Positions 43,383 to 53,492 are shown, counted from the first letter of the stretch. The stretch: DNA of 64,000 bases from Prauserella rugosa (GCF_000719975.1 NZ_JOIJ01000016.1:43462-107461), one strand, 5' to 3'. Notes: generated by a model not told the origin, from the letters alone. Program-made: numbers and translations.

Positions 43383-43466
43383 CGTGTTGCGCCCTCGGGA
43401 AGCCGTGTTGCGCCTTCAGGGCCGCGTGTTGCGCCTTCGGGGTCTCGTGTTGCGCCCTCGGGGTGC
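43383..43466. repeat. Four tandem 21-bp units (CGTGTTGCGCC core)
   Basis: Units start at 43383, 43404, 43425 and 43446, exactly 21 bp apart, with the shared core CGTGTTGCGCCyTCrGG. A partial unit precedes. They lie between the LacI stop (43368) and the TrmH stop (43539). There are no spacers, so it is not a CRISPR. Confidence 0.8.
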
Positions 43467-43538
43467 GCTCGCCCGTTCGGCCGGAGAAGACAACTCCGCC
43501 TCGAGGCGCGTTCCGGCACGGCGAGCCGGAACGGCGGA

Positions 43539-44207
43539 TCACCAGGCGTTCGCGACGTCGGCGTGCTGACGGACCCAGGTGTGCATGACGATGCCGGCGG
43601 CGACACCGGCGTTGATGGACCGCGTGGTGCCGAACTGGGCTATCGACACGACCAACTCGGCCGCCTCCTGTGCCTCCACCGACAGCCCGGGGCCTTCCTG
43701 GCCGAACAACAGCACGCACTCGCGGGGCAGCTCGGCGGTCTCGAGCGGCTCCGCGCCCGTGGTGTTGTCGACGGCCACCAGCGGCAGCGCCCGCGCCCGT
43801 GCGAACTCGACGAGGCCGTCGACCGTCGGATGGTGGTGGAGGTGCTGGTAGCGGTCGGTCACCATCGCACCGCGCCGGTTCCACCGGCGCTTGCCGACGA
43901 TGTGGACGGCGGCCGCGGCGAACGCGTTGGCCGTGCGCACCACCGTGCCGATGTTGTGGTCGTGCTGCCAGTTCTCGATGGCCACGTGGAACGGATGCCT
44001 GCGCGTGTCCATGTCGGCCACGATCGCCTCGCGCCGCCAGTACCGGTAGGCGTCGACGACGTTGCGGCGGTCGCCTTCGGCGAGGAGCTCGGGGTCGTAC
44101 CGTTCGTCGTTCGGCCAAGGTCCTTCCCACGGCCCCACACCGACCTCGGGACGGCCGCCCCACTCGCTGGGCCCCGCCACGTTCGCATCAGACGTCACGC
44201 AGTCCAT
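43539..44207 (-). CDS. TrmH/SpoU-family RNA 2'-O-methyltransferase
   Basis: 222 residues. The SPOUT knot is seen in HNIGTVVRTANAFAAAAVHI (motif 1, NIGxxxR), VLLFGQEGPGLS (motif 2) and TTRSINAGVAAGIVMHTWV (motif 3). It uses SAM to methylate a ribose in tRNA or rRNA. The N-terminal 75 residues are not a typical RNA-binding L30e domain. The ATG at 44207 was kept; a GTG at 44198 is possible. Target base unknown. Confidence 0.9.
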   Translation of the reverse strand: MDCVTSDANVAGPSEWGGRPEVGVGPWEGPWPNDERYDPELLAEGDRRNVVDAYRYWRREAIVADMDTRRHPFHVAIENWQHDHNIGTVVRTANAFAAAAVHIVGKRRWNRRGAMVTDRYQHLHHHPTVDGLVEFARARALPLVAVDNTTGAEPLETAELPRECVLLFGQEGPGLSVEAQEAAELVVSIAQFGTTRSINAGVAAGIVMHTWVRQHADVANAW

Positions 44208-44228
44208 TCTCGCGCGCGGCGCGGAGGC

Positions 44229-44618
44229 TCAGCCGAGGCGGATCGAATGCCGGGCGCTCGGATCGGCGTCCCGGTGCCGGTGGAGCACGTAGGCACCGAC
44301 GTACGAGCCCGCCACGAGCAGTAGCGCCGCCACCGCGACGAACGGCAGCATCGACTCGGGCACGAGCGTGCCGTAGATGTAGTAGTCGTTGAACCCGCCC
44401 GGCAGGGGGCCGAGACCGCGTTGCTCACGCAGGAAGTCCTCGACGACGGTCAGCGGGCACGCGAGCGGAAAGACGTTGACCGCGATTCCCCAGAACGCGA
44501 AAACGCCGTGCACGAAGATTGATCGAGGCCAAATCCAGGCCAGAAATCCGCCGAGTCCGATGTAGGCGAGCGCGATGAAGTGCACGACGGTGACCAACGT
44601 CGTCAGCAGCCACAACAT
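44229..44618 (-). CDS. DUF2784 membrane protein
   Basis: 129 residues with three or four membrane segments. The family pattern is VHFIALAYIGLGGFLAWIWPR, then FWGIAVNVFPLACPLTVVEDFLRE and PGGFNDYYIYGTLVPE. Function unknown across the family. The ATG at 44618 follows GGTGGGG. A palindrome at 44707-44718 lies 89 bases upstream. Confidence 0.88.
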   Translation of the reverse strand: MLWLLTTLVTVVHFIALAYIGLGGFLAWIWPRSIFVHGVFAFWGIAVNVFPLACPLTVVEDFLREQRGLGPLPGGFNDYYIYGTLVPESMLPFVAVAALLLVAGSYVGAYVLHRHRDADPSARHSIRLG

Positions 44619-44706
44619 CGAACCCCACCTGCCTCGATGACCGGCGACCATCCCCCTTTACTCGAATCAACATAGCGGGCCGGGCAGGTATTCCGCTTCC
44701 GAGAAT

Positions 44707-44718
44707 TCCCCTAGGGGA
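44707..44718. promoter_or_regulatory. Palindrome TCCCCTAGGGGA upstream of DUF2784
   Basis: A perfect 12-bp palindrome with near-matching flanks (TTCCCCTAGGGGAGAA). It lies in the gap 44619-44819 upstream of the DUF2784 start. Some NarL/LuxR-type regulators bind CCCCTA-type half sites, but the binder is unknown. Confidence 0.4.
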
Positions 44719-44819
44719 GAAACCGGACTCAGCCGTTACGGTTCCGATATCGCCGCTAGCCTGTGTGGGTGCTTTTTCGCCGCCACCGGCCGGCACTCGC
44801 CTTCACCGGCCGGACGCGG

Positions 44820-46421
44820 TCAGCGGGCGGCGACGCGTTCGTGCAGCGCCGACACGACGTACCGTGCGGAGTCCATCGCCCCGGCCTGCCATGCGGTCTG
44901 GTGGCTGAGCCAGTCACCGGCGAAGTAGACGTTGCCCGCGGGCCGATTCAGCAGGTCGTACTCCGGCCCGTACGACGACCACATGGCCCAGCCGCCCTCG
45001 AGGTGCGGAGTGCGGTCCCACGCCACCGAGAACGAGGCCCGCACGCCGCGTCGGTACTTCTCGCCGTGGATCTTCGCCCCCTCGGCCAGGGCTCGGCGTT
45101 TCCGCTCGGCAGGCGACAATGCGCCGTAGGCCTCCGCCATCGGGCCCTCGTTGTAGTAGCCGACGAGGATTCCGTGGTCGCGGGCGAAGCCGTGGGAGGG
45201 ATACCACATGCTGAGCAGGTCGAGGTCGGTGTAGGTGATCCCGCCGTAGATGCGCTCGTCGAGCTCCCACCAGCGCCGGTCGTATTCAAGACCGAGTTTG
45301 CCCGCGGCCCAGATCTCCGGGGTGCGCAGAGCCGTGGCGATCGCCGGGTCGAGGTTCGTCGGCAGCTCGGCCATGAGGTGCGTCGGCAGCGTCGCGATGC
45401 AGAAATCGCCGCGCAGCACGGACTTCTCACCCCCGGACCGGTACGTCACCTCGACGCCGCCGTCGGTGTTGCGCAGTTCGGTGGCCCGGGCGCCGGTGAC
45501 GACCCGGGCGCCACCCCGCCGTGCGGCGGCGAGGAGGGCATCGACGATGGCGTCCATGCCGCCGACCGGTTGCAGCATCGTCATCGCCTGGTCGTAGCCG
45601 AGTTCGAGCTGCAGGTACCGGCCGAGCCCGCTCGAGAGCGTCTCCGACAGCGACGGGGTCGGGCCGCGCACGACGCCTTCCTGGTCGGCGGCACCCGGCT
45701 CGACCGAGTAGCCCCGCCTGCTGCTGCCGGTGTAGGCGAATCCGTCGGCCTTCTCGCCGATGTCACCGAAGCCGGAGAGGAACGTCAGCAGCGCCTCCTT
45801 GTCGTCCGCGGTCAGCTCGGCGTCGAGGGCTCCTGCGTCGACGGCCTTGGACAGCAGTTCGGCCACGTACCCGTGGTGGTCGGCCTTCACCGTGCGGTGC
45901 ATGTGCGGATCGTCGCCGTCGCGGTGGAGGAACGCGTTGGCGTTCGAACTGAGCAGCGGTTCGAGCCGCACGCCGAGTTCGTGGCAGTAGTCCACGGTGA
46001 TGTGGGACTGCGGGATGCGGCCGGGGCCGGCGTTGAAATACGTGTCGTCGTCGCGGGTGAACCGCGCCGTCTGGGTGTTCCCGTCGAGGTCGGTGTCGGT
46101 CGTGCCGGCGCGCACGGTCCAGTTGCGCCCGCCGACGCGCTCGGCGGCTTCGAGGACGACGCAGCGGTACCCGGCCTTGCCGAGCTCGTAGGCAGCCGTG
46201 AGCCCGGCGATCCCCGCCCCGAGCACGACGACCGTCGCGCCGCGGGCGTCCGAAGGGAGGTCACCGGCGCGCGGTTCGCGGAAATCCGGTGCCGCCAGTG
46301 CTTGCGGCGGCGCGAGGAGCCCGAGCGTGCGCATCGACTCGAACATGACGCCCGCCCCGCCGGCGGCACCAATGGAACGCAGCAACATCCGGCGGGTCAG
46401 TCCCGTGCCGTCGGCAGACAA
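44820..46421 (-). CDS. Flavin amine oxidase, Tat-exported
   Basis: 533 residues. The N-terminus has R10-R11 in TGLTRRMLLRSIGAAGGAG, a twin-arginine signal. FAD binding: VVVLGAGIAGLTAAYELGKAG and VLEAAERVGGRNWTVRAG. The C-terminal FAD contact is GNVYFAGDWLSHQTAWQAGA. The overall form matches L-amino-acid or monoamine oxidases, which deaminate amines or amino acids with O2, giving H2O2 and ammonia. Tat export of a folded flavoprotein fits. It stands before pyrE on the same strand as seen along the window but faces no operon partner. Confidence 0.93.
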   Translation of the reverse strand: MSADGTGLTRRMLLRSIGAAGGAGVMFESMRTLGLLAPPQALAAPDFREPRAGDLPSDARGATVVVLGAGIAGLTAAYELGKAGYRCVVLEAAERVGGRNWTVRAGTTDTDLDGNTQTARFTRDDDTYFNAGPGRIPQSHITVDYCHELGVRLEPLLSSNANAFLHRDGDDPHMHRTVKADHHGYVAELLSKAVDAGALDAELTADDKEALLTFLSGFGDIGEKADGFAYTGSSRRGYSVEPGAADQEGVVRGPTPSLSETLSSGLGRYLQLELGYDQAMTMLQPVGGMDAIVDALLAAARRGGARVVTGARATELRNTDGGVEVTYRSGGEKSVLRGDFCIATLPTHLMAELPTNLDPAIATALRTPEIWAAGKLGLEYDRRWWELDERIYGGITYTDLDLLSMWYPSHGFARDHGILVGYYNEGPMAEAYGALSPAERKRRALAEGAKIHGEKYRRGVRASFSVAWDRTPHLEGGWAMWSSYGPEYDLLNRPAGNVYFAGDWLSHQTAWQAGAMDSARYVVSALHERVAAR

Positions 46422-46516
46422 CGTCGGCTCCCTTCGTCGCGGAAGGGAGAAGTCTGCCTCTCATGGCCGCCCCGATGGCCCACGAGGAGCCATCAATTGC
46501 AGCTGCAAACGGATCG

Positions 46517-47086
46517 TCAGCTCGACGTCAGGCCCAGGTCGTCGAGGTCGAGGAGGTAGCGGTACTCCAGCCCGGCGGCTTCGATGGCCTCGCGTGCGCC
46601 CGTGGCACGGTCGACGACCGTGGCCACGCCGACGACCGTCGCGCCCGCCTCGTTCAACGCCTCGACCGCGGTGAGCACACTGCCGCCGGTCGTGGACGTG
46701 TCCTCGACGGCGAGGACGCGCTGACCGGCGACCTCCATGCCCTCGATCCGGCGTTGCATGCCGTGTTCCTTGAGGTTCTTCCGCACCACGAAGGCGTCGA
46801 GCACCATGCCGTCCGAGGCCGCGGAGTGCAGCATCGACGTCGCCACCGGGTCGGCCCCGAGGGTCAGCCCGCCGACGGAGACGTAGCTCCAGTCCGCCGT
46901 GAGCTGCCTGAGCAGGGTGCCGATGAGTGGGGCCGCCGCGTGGTGCAGCGTCGCCCGGCGCAGGTCGATGTAGTAGTCGGCCTCGGCGCCCGATGCGAGC
47001 GTCACCTTGCCGTGCACGACGCACAGCTCGGTGACGAGTCTGGCCAGTTCGCTCTTCGCCGCTTGATCCAACGAGGGTGTCGCCAC
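46517..47086 (-). CDS. pyrE: Orotate phosphoribosyltransferase
   Basis: 189 residues from the GTG at 47086. SGAEADYYIDLRRATLHHAA is the orotate-binding start; VVRKNLKEHGMQRRIEG the catalytic Lys loop; RVLAVEDTSTTGGSVLTAV the PRPP-binding loop. It makes orotidine 5'-phosphate from orotate and PRPP. The other pyr genes are not nearby. It is 26 bp downstream of the SDR gene and may share its transcript. Confidence 0.95.
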   Translation of the reverse strand: MATPSLDQAAKSELARLVTELCVVHGKVTLASGAEADYYIDLRRATLHHAAAPLIGTLLRQLTADWSYVSVGGLTLGADPVATSMLHSAASDGMVLDAFVVRKNLKEHGMQRRIEGMEVAGQRVLAVEDTSTTGGSVLTAVEALNEAGATVVGVATVVDRATGAREAIEAAGLEYRYLLDLDDLGLTSS

Positions 47087-47112
47087 GGTTCGCAGTCTGG
47101 CACGTGGCCCGA

Positions 47113-47877
47113 TCAGGTCCGGTCGCGCCCCGCGAACAACCCGCCGAGCCTGCGGATCAGCCCGCGTGGCAACAGCTTTCCGACGGCGACGGCGAACTTG
47201 TACTGCTTGCCCGGCACCGACACGGCCTTCCCGCGGCGCAGGTCCGACAGCGCCTCCCTGACCACGACGTCGGCGTCCAGCCAGATCCCCTTCGGACCCG
47301 ACTTCTCCAGACCCGCCCGGTCGTGGAACTCGGTGTGCGTGAATCCGGGGCACAGCGCCATGACGCGCACGCCGGACCCGTGCAGGGCGGAGGCGAGTCC
47401 GTCCGAGAAGGACGTCACCCACGCCTTGCTGGCGGTGTAGGTCGATCCGCGGCCGGAGAAGAACCCGGCCACGCTCGAGACGTTGATGATCTCGCCCGTG
47501 CCCGCCTCGCGCATGGCGGGCACGGCGGCGCGCGTCAGCTGGAGGACCGCGGTCACGTTCACGTCCAGCTGGTGTTGCAGGTCCTCCGGTGAGGCGGTCC
47601 AGAACTCGCCGGACAGGCCGAGGCCCGCGTTGTTGACCAACAGCTCGACCCCGGAGGCGACCCGCTGCTCGACGAGGGCACGCCCCTCGGCGGTGCCCAG
47701 GTCGGCGGGCAGCACGTCGACGGTGACGCCGTAGCTCTCGGCGAGCGCGTCGGCGCGCGTGCGCAGGCGCGTCTCGTCCCTGGCGACCAGCACCAGGTCG
47801 TAGTGCCGGCCCGCCAGTTCGCGTGCGAACGCGGCGCCGATGCCCGACGTGGCTCCGGTGATCAGCGCGGTCGCCAT
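47113..47877 (-). CDS. Short-chain dehydrogenase/reductase
   Basis: 254 residues. [20 protein letters not shown] is the cofactor motif with an Arg soon after ([11 protein letters not shown]) that favours NADPH. NNAGLG and the active site [20 protein letters not shown] with YTASK follow. [13 protein letters not shown] is the usual loop. The C-terminus has a Leu/Arg-rich end. It overlaps the upstream membrane gene by one base (TGATG), which suggests translational coupling. Substrate unknown; the sequence resembles DltE/ketoacyl-reductase-like SDRs. Confidence 0.92.
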   Translation of the reverse strand: MATALITGATSGIGAAFARELAGRHYDLVLVARDETRLRTRADALAESYGVTVDVLPADLGTAEGRALVEQRVASGVELLVNNAGLGLSGEFWTASPEDLQHQLDVNVTAVLQLTRAAVPAMREAGTGEIINVSSVAGFFSGRGSTYTASKAWVTSFSDGLASALHGSGVRVMALCPGFTHTEFHDRAGLEKSGPKGIWLDADVVVREALSDLRRGKAVSVPGKQYKFAVAVGKLLPRGLIRRLGGLFAGRDRT

Positions 47878-48647
47878 CAGCGGTTGGCGCCTTCCTCGGT
47901 GCTGCCCTGTTCAGAAGCAGGCGACGCCGGTGTGGACTGCGACGGCTGTGCGGACTGGGACGGCACCGGGCCCGCCGCGGACTGCGGCGGCACGTACCGC
48001 TCCTCCATGGCCTCGGCCGACGGGTCGATGATGTCGGCGATCTCGCCGAGGTCGCGCAGCAGACGTTCCAGGCGCGAGGGACCGACGTTGGGCGCGACGC
48101 TGGCCAGCACCCACTCCTCCTCGATCCACGCGACGCCCACGTCGCCGCCCAGCGCGTCGGCGGCCTCGACGAGTTCCTGTGTGACGAGCGCGCGGCCCGC
48201 GTTCACCTCGTCGGCGAACGCGTAGCGCTGCCCGACCGGGCCGAGCAGCTCCGGCATCTCGGCACGCTGGAACGGCACGGAGGCCAGCCACAGCTCGAGC
48301 AGCACGGGCTGCACCCGGTTGCAGCGCACAGCGACCACCACCGACGGGATGACGCCGTCGGCGACGATGTCGAACACGAACACCGGACGACGGCCGTCGG
48401 AGGTGAACGTCGACCCGGCGACCACGTTGACCGCGGCCTCCGCGCCGAAGTAGCCGATGGCGCCGCCGGACCATTCTCGCGGCAGCTCCTCGTCCTCCTC
48501 GACGTACTGCCAGCCGCGCAGCTCGGCCCAGCGCGCTCGCTCCCGGTTCCGGGAGCTCTCTCGCGCGCGATCGGTCATCAGCAGTGCGAGGCCCGCCACC
48601 GCGGCGACGGCCGCGACGACGAACCAGATCCACGCCGGAATACCCAC
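47877..48647 (-). CDS. Membrane-anchored protein of unknown function
   Basis: 256 residues from the GTG at 48647. Residues 3-23 are one membrane helix ([21 protein letters not shown]), followed by a basic turn and a soluble domain with the pattern [38 protein letters not shown] and [20 protein letters not shown]. The last 35 residues are Ser/Gln/Pro-rich. No known family is recognised. No ribosome site is seen, so it may be leaderless. It is coupled to the SDR gene. Confidence 0.75.
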   Translation of the reverse strand: MGIPAWIWFVVAAVAAVAGLALLMTDRARESSRNRERARWAELRGWQYVEEDEELPREWSGGAIGYFGAEAAVNVVAGSTFTSDGRRPVFVFDIVADGVIPSVVVAVRCNRVQPVLLELWLASVPFQRAEMPELLGPVGQRYAFADEVNAGRALVTQELVEAADALGGDVGVAWIEEEWVLASVAPNVGPSRLERLLRDLGEIADIIDPSAEAMEERYVPPQSAAGPVPSQSAQPSQSTPASPASEQGSTEEGANR

Positions 48648-48708
48648 GCGAGCAGGGTATCCCGCCCGGCCCGCTACGTAGAGGAGGCAGGCCGGGCGGA
48701 TCGCGTGA

Positions 48709-51318
48709 TTACGAACCGCGAGTGACCACGAGCGTGTCGGAGGCCCCTGCGGCGTCGAATCCCGGCACGTCGACGTGCACCGTGTCGCCGTCGCGGATCT
48801 CGCCCGCGAGCAGCTGTTTGGCCAGCTGGTCGCCGATGGCCGACTGGACCAGCCTGCGCAGCGGCCGCGCACCGTAGACCGGGTCGTACCCGTTGATCGC
48901 CAGCCATTCGCGCGCCGCGGGCGAGACGTCGAGGGACAGCCTGCGCTGGGCGAGCCGCCTGCCGAGGCGCTGGACCTGGATGTCGACGATCTCGCCGAGC
49001 TGCTCGGTGCCGAGGGCGTGGAACACCACGATGTCGTCGAGGCGGTTCAGGAACTCCGGTTTGAAGTGCGCCTGCACCACCGACATGACCGCATCGCGCC
49101 GCTGCGTCTCCTCCAGCGCACCGTCGGCGATCGCCTGCGAGCCGAGGTTCGAGGTTAGCACCAGGATCGTGTTGCGGAAGTCGACGGTGCGGCCCTGGCC
49201 GTCGGTCAGCCTGCCGTCGTCGAGGACCTGCAACAGCACGTCGAACACGTCCGGGTGCGCCTTCTCGACCTCGTCGAGCAGCACCACCGAGTACGGCCGC
49301 CTGCGGACGGTCTCGGTCAGCTGCCCGCCCTGGTCGTACCCGACGTAGCCCGGGGGAGCGCCGACGAGCCTGGCGACGCTGTGCTTCTCCGAGTACTCGC
49401 TCATGTCGATGCGCAACATGGCGCGCTCGTCGTCGAACAGGAACTCGGCCAGCGCCTTGGCCAGCTCCGTCTTGCCGACACCGGTGGGCCCGAGGAACAG
49501 GAACGAACCGGTGGGCCGGTCCGGATCGGCCACGCCCGCGCGCGCCCTGCGCACCGCGTCGGAGACGACCTTGACCGCGTCGGACTGTCCGACGACCCGG
49601 CCGGTGAGCTCGTCCTCCATCCGCAGCAGCTTGCCGGTCTCGCCCTCGAGCAACCTGCCAGCCGGGATGCCGGTCCATGCGCTGACGACGTCGGCGACGT
49701 CGTCAGCCCCGACCTCTTCCTTGAGCATGACCTCGGCGTCGGCCGCCGCGGAGTTCTCCGCGGCCTGCTCCAGCTCCTTCTCGAGCGCGGGGATGCGGCC
49801 GTACCGCAGCTCGGCGGCCCTGCCGAGGTCGGCGTCGCGTTCGGCGCGGTCGGCCTCGCCGCGAAGCTGCTCGAGCTGTTCCTTCAGCTCGCGGACCCGT
49901 TCGATCGAGCCCTTCTCGTTCTGCCACCGGGCGGTGAGGGCGCCCAGTGCCTCGCGCTTCTCGGCCAGTTCGGACCGCAAGGTCGCCAGCCGGTCCTTCG
50001 AGGCGGCGTCGTCCTCCTTGGACAGTGCCATCTCCTCGATCTCCAGCCTGCGCACGGCACGCTCGACCTCGTCGATCTCGACGGGCCGCGAGTCGATCTC
50101 CATGCGCAGCCGCGAGGCGGCCTCGTCCACCAGGTCGATGGCCTTGTCCGGCAGGAACCGCGCGGTGATGTACCGATCGGACAGTGTCGCGGCCGCGACG
50201 AGGGCGCCGTCGGTGATGCGCACACCGTGGTGCACCTCGTAACGCTCCTTGAGTCCACGCAGGATGCCGATGGCGTCCTCGACCGACGGTTCGCCGACGA
50301 GCACCTGCTGGAAACGACGTTCCAGCGCGGCGTCGGCCTCGATGTACTTGCGGTACTCCTCGAGCGTCGTGGCACCGACCATGCGCAGTTCACCGCGGGC
50401 GAGCATCGGCTTGATCATGTTGCCCGCGTCCATGCTGCCGCCCTCACCGGACGCGCCGGCGCCGACGATGGTGTGCAGCTCGTCGATGAACGTCACGACC
50501 TGCCCCTCGGAGTCCTTGATCTCCTTGAGTACGGCCTTGAGTCGCTCCTCGAACTCACCGCGGTACTTCGACCCGGCGACCATCGAACCGAGGTCGAGGG
50601 AGACGACGCGCTTACCGCGCAGCGATTCGGGCACGTCACCGGCGACGATGCGCTGCGCGAGACCCTCGACGATCGCGGTCTTGCCGACGCCCGGCTCACC
50701 GATCAGCACCGGGTTGTTCTTCGTACGCCGCGACAGCACCTGCACCACGCGGCGGATCTCGGTGTCCCTGCCGATGACCGGGTCGAGATCGCCCGCCCTG
50801 GCCCGCTCGGTCAGGTCGACGCCGTACTTCTCGAGCGCCTGGTAGGTGCCCTCGGGGTCGGGGTTGGTGACCCGCGCCGAACCACGCACCTGGGTGAACG
50901 CCTCGCGCAGGGCGTCGGGGGTCGCTCCGTGACGGGTCAGCAGCTGCGACACCGGACCGCCCTCCGCGGCCAGGCCCACCAGCACGTGCTCGGTGGAGAC
51001 GTACTCGTCGCCGAGCTCGGTGGCCAGCTTCTGGGCGTGCGTCAGCGACTTGACGGCGTGCCCGTCGAAGTTCGGGGACGACACGGTGGAACCCGTCGCC
51101 GCGGGGAGCTTCGCGACCACGGACTCGAGCTCGGCGTGCACCGCGTCGGGATCGGCACCGACCGCCGTGAGCAGCGGTCCGGCGATCCCGTCGGACTGCG
51201 CCAGGAGCGCGCCGAGCAGGTGGCCGGGCGAGATCTCCGGGTTGCCCGCCATCGTCGCGGCCTGCGCCGCCGACGAGATCGCCTGCTGGGTCTTCGTGGT
51301 CGGGTTGAAAGCGTCCAT
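48709..51318 (-). CDS. clpB: ATP-dependent disaggregase ClpB
   Basis: 869 residues. The N-terminal Clp repeat domain starts [23 protein letters not shown]1 has Walker [17 protein letters not shown] and Walker [16 protein letters not shown]. The ClpB-specific coiled-coil middle domain is about 410-535 ([20 protein letters not shown]...). NBD2 has [17 protein letters not shown] and [14 protein letters not shown]. There is no ClpP-binding IGF loop. It extracts proteins from aggregates with DnaK. A HAIR operator lies 77 bases upstream, so HspR control is expected. Confidence 0.98.
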   Translation of the reverse strand: MDAFNPTTKTQQAISSAAQAATMAGNPEISPGHLLGALLAQSDGIAGPLLTAVGADPDAVHAELESVVAKLPAATGSTVSSPNFDGHAVKSLTHAQKLATELGDEYVSTEHVLVGLAAEGGPVSQLLTRHGATPDALREAFTQVRGSARVTNPDPEGTYQALEKYGVDLTERARAGDLDPVIGRDTEIRRVVQVLSRRTKNNPVLIGEPGVGKTAIVEGLAQRIVAGDVPESLRGKRVVSLDLGSMVAGSKYRGEFEERLKAVLKEIKDSEGQVVTFIDELHTIVGAGASGEGGSMDAGNMIKPMLARGELRMVGATTLEEYRKYIEADAALERRFQQVLVGEPSVEDAIGILRGLKERYEVHHGVRITDGALVAAATLSDRYITARFLPDKAIDLVDEAASRLRMEIDSRPVEIDEVERAVRRLEIEEMALSKEDDAASKDRLATLRSELAEKREALGALTARWQNEKGSIERVRELKEQLEQLRGEADRAERDADLGRAAELRYGRIPALEKELEQAAENSAAADAEVMLKEEVGADDVADVVSAWTGIPAGRLLEGETGKLLRMEDELTGRVVGQSDAVKVVSDAVRRARAGVADPDRPTGSFLFLGPTGVGKTELAKALAEFLFDDERAMLRIDMSEYSEKHSVARLVGAPPGYVGYDQGGQLTETVRRRPYSVVLLDEVEKAHPDVFDVLLQVLDDGRLTDGQGRTVDFRNTILVLTSNLGSQAIADGALEETQRRDAVMSVVQAHFKPEFLNRLDDIVVFHALGTEQLGEIVDIQVQRLGRRLAQRRLSLDVSPAAREWLAINGYDPVYGARPLRRLVQSAIGDQLAKQLLAGEIRDGDTVHVDVPGFDAAGASDTLVVTRGS

Positions 51319-51394
51319 CCCCTCACCTCTGTGTCGCCTGTGTCGTCGACAGCCTTCCAGTCACGCTGCCGTCACGTGGTTCAACGTCAGAAAA

Positions 51395-51415
51395 CTTGAG
51401 TCTGTTCCGCTCAAC
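51395..51415 (-). promoter_or_regulatory. HAIR element (HspR operator) of clpB
   Basis: CTTGAGT (51395-51401), seven spacer bases, then GCTCAAC (51409-51415). The consensus is CTTGAGT-N7-ACTCAAG; the left arm is perfect and the right matches 5 of 7, with exact spacing. It lies 77 bases upstream of the clpB ATG. Confidence 0.8.
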
Positions 51416-51463
51416 CTGAAACTGGACTAGACGGCCTATGCCACGAATCGACACCCGGTGTTG

Positions 51464-51483
51464 TAACAACTCGGCGTAACAAA
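51464..51483 (+). promoter_or_regulatory. Paired TAACA motif before the first AGCS gene
   Basis: TAACA at 51464 and CGTAACAAA at 51475-51483. The motif ends exactly 50 bases before the ATG, as does the same motif before the second gene (53434-53442). Confidence 0.45.
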
Positions 51484-51533
51484 CCGGCCGAAAGGCTTGT
51501 TTGAGCCAGCCCGTCCGGGTCAATGTGTAGTCC

Positions 51534-53135
51534 ATGCCTGTACCGAGCGCAGTGTTAACGAGCCCGCCGCCGTCGTCGGGAAACACCCACGTCCTCGCGG
51601 CTGACAGCGGAGTCCTGGCCTCCATCGAGAACTGGGTGAACGAGGTGTTCACCCCCATCTCCGATGGCTTCTCGGCCTTCGTGTTCGCCGAGATCACCGT
51701 CTTCGGGATCAGCTTCCCGTGGATCGTGGCGTGGCTGATCCTGGCCGCGGCGATCTTCACCGGGTACTTCGGCTTCATCCAGTTCCGCCGGTTCAAGCTC
51801 GCCACGCAGATCGTGCGCGGCAAGTACACCGACAAGAGCGAGCCCGGCGAGATCAACCACTTCCAGGCCCTCTCCTCGGCACTATCCGGCACCGTCGGAC
51901 TCGGCAACATCGCCGGCGTCGGTGTCGCCGTGACGATCGGTGGTGCCGGTGCGACGTTCTGGATGATCTGCGCCGGCCTGCTGGGCATGTGTACGAAGTT
52001 CGTCGAGTGCACCCTCGGCGTGAAGTACCGCGAGGAACATGCCGACGGCACCGTCTCCGGCGGCCCGATGCACTACCTGCGCAAGGGGCTTGCCGAACGC
52101 TTCCCCAACGCGTTCGGGGTCGGCCTCGGCAAGGTGCTCGCTGTTCTGACCGCCATCGGCATCCTGTTCTTCGGCATCGCCGGCGGCAGCATGTTCCAGG
52201 CCAACCAGACATTCTCCCAGGTCAAGAGCGTGACCGGTGGCGAGGACGGGCTGTTCGGCAGCGACGGTTCCGCGCTGATCTTCGGCATCGTCCTGGCCGC
52301 GCTCGTCGGGCTTGTGATCATCGGCGGCATCAAGTCGGTCGGCGCCGTGACCAGCCGGCTCGTACCTGCCATGGCGGTCATCTACGTCACCGCCTGCCTG
52401 CTGGTCATCGTCGTCAACATCGGCCACGTGCCGGATGCGGTCATGCAGATTTTCGAGGGCGCGTTCACCGGTGAAGGCGTTGTCGGCGGTGCGATCGGTG
52501 CGCTCATCGTCGGTTTCCAGCGCTCGGCGTTCTCCAACGAAGCGGGTCTCGGCTCCGCCCCGATCGCCCACTCCGCGGTGAAGACCAAGAACCCCGCCAC
52601 CGAGGGCCTTGTGGCCCTGCTCGAGCCGTTCATCGACACGGTCGTCATCTGCACCATGACGGCGCTGACGATCGTCATCGCCAGCCCGCAGATGTGGCTC
52701 GACACCAAGGCGACTGTGTTCGCCGGCGGCGAGGCACCGGACAACGAGCAGGGCGTGACGATCACGTCCGAGGCGTTCGCCACCGTGCTCCCGTGGTTCC
52801 CGTACGTCCTGACGGTCGCGGTGGCACTGTTCGCCATCTCGACGATGATCACGTGGGGCTACTACGGACAGAAGGCGTGGACGTTCCTGTTCGGACGTTC
52901 GAAGATCGGCGTGCGCATCTACCAGGTGCTGTTCTGCCTGACGGGTGTCGCGGGCTGTGTGCTGACGCTCGGCAGCGTGCTGTCGTTCGCCGACGCCGTG
53001 GTCTTCTCTCTGGCCCTGTTCAACATCATCGGTCTGTACCTGCTCGTGCCGGTGGTGAAGAAGGAGGTCCGCGGCTTCCTCGGCAAGATCAAATCCGGCG
53101 AGATCCAGAGAACCGACAAGAAGACGAAGGCGTAG
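51534..53135 (+). CDS. Alanine/glycine:cation symporter (AGCS family), copy 1
   Basis: 533 residues with about ten membrane segments. AGCS features: PGEINHFQALSSALSGTVGL, GNIAGVGVAVTIGGAGATFW, KYREEHADGTVSGGPMHYL, SAFSNEAGLGSAPIAHSAVK and TPSVTAL-like C-terminal loops. It moves alanine, glycine or related amino acids in with Na+ or H+. It is about as long as its neighbour and very similar to it, so the two arose by duplication. A terminator (53156) separates them, and each has its own promoter region. Confidence 0.93.
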   Translation: MPVPSAVLTSPPPSSGNTHVLAADSGVLASIENWVNEVFTPISDGFSAFVFAEITVFGISFPWIVAWLILAAAIFTGYFGFIQFRRFKLATQIVRGKYTDKSEPGEINHFQALSSALSGTVGLGNIAGVGVAVTIGGAGATFWMICAGLLGMCTKFVECTLGVKYREEHADGTVSGGPMHYLRKGLAERFPNAFGVGLGKVLAVLTAIGILFFGIAGGSMFQANQTFSQVKSVTGGEDGLFGSDGSALIFGIVLAALVGLVIIGGIKSVGAVTSRLVPAMAVIYVTACLLVIVVNIGHVPDAVMQIFEGAFTGEGVVGGAIGALIVGFQRSAFSNEAGLGSAPIAHSAVKTKNPATEGLVALLEPFIDTVVICTMTALTIVIASPQMWLDTKATVFAGGEAPDNEQGVTITSEAFATVLPWFPYVLTVAVALFAISTMITWGYYGQKAWTFLFGRSKIGVRIYQVLFCLTGVAGCVLTLGSVLSFADAVVFSLALFNIIGLYLLVPVVKKEVRGFLGKIKSGEIQRTDKKTKA

Positions 53136-53155
53136 TCCGCGCGCCTGCTACCCGC

Positions 53156-53194
53156 AAAGGCCCCGAGGCCGGCTTCGGCCGGACCTCGGGGCTT
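53156..53194 (+). terminator. Terminator of first AGCS gene
   Basis: AAAGGCCCCGAGG (53156-53168) pairs with CCTCGGGGCTTT with an inner CCGGC/GGCCGG stem around TTC. It starts 21 bases after the stop and ends in CTTTC. Confidence 0.85.
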
Positions 53195-53425
53195 TCTCCT
53201 TCGGTACAACGCCCGGCGTGGCAGCGACGCGGCGAGGTCAGACCCGGAGAGTTCGGACTCACCCATCGGGACGTATCCGGCACAGTACGTGATCACCCAG
53301 ACTGCTCAAACGAGCAGAATCGCCCCATTCGATGAGCACCGGACCTTTCTCGCGGAACTGCCCCATTTGCCGCTCTGACCTGGGCCAAGTGACCCACGAA
53401 CACCGACGACAGTCGTTGCTTGCGA

Positions 53426-53442
53426 TAACAGGCCGTAACAAA
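53426..53442 (+). promoter_or_regulatory. Paired TAACA motif before the second AGCS gene
   Basis: TAACA at 53426 and CGTAACAAA at 53434-53442, again ending 50 bases before the ATG. The rest of the 357-bp gap (53136-53492) holds the terminator and no supported gene. Confidence 0.45.
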
Positions 53443-53492
53443 AATGGCGATTCACTTGCTCTACACCATTCGTTCAGGTCCACTACCTGACC

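Noticed and set aside
43383-43466. CRISPR array
   Set aside because: Repeats are contiguous 21-mers without spacers and no cas gene is near.
49255-51399. 714-residue frame opposite clpB
   Set aside because: Antisense shadow; clpB is certain and the frame has no recognisable domain.
51421-51533. Glycine riboswitch before the AGCS symporter
   Set aside because: The short leader lacks the paired conserved glycine aptamer cores.
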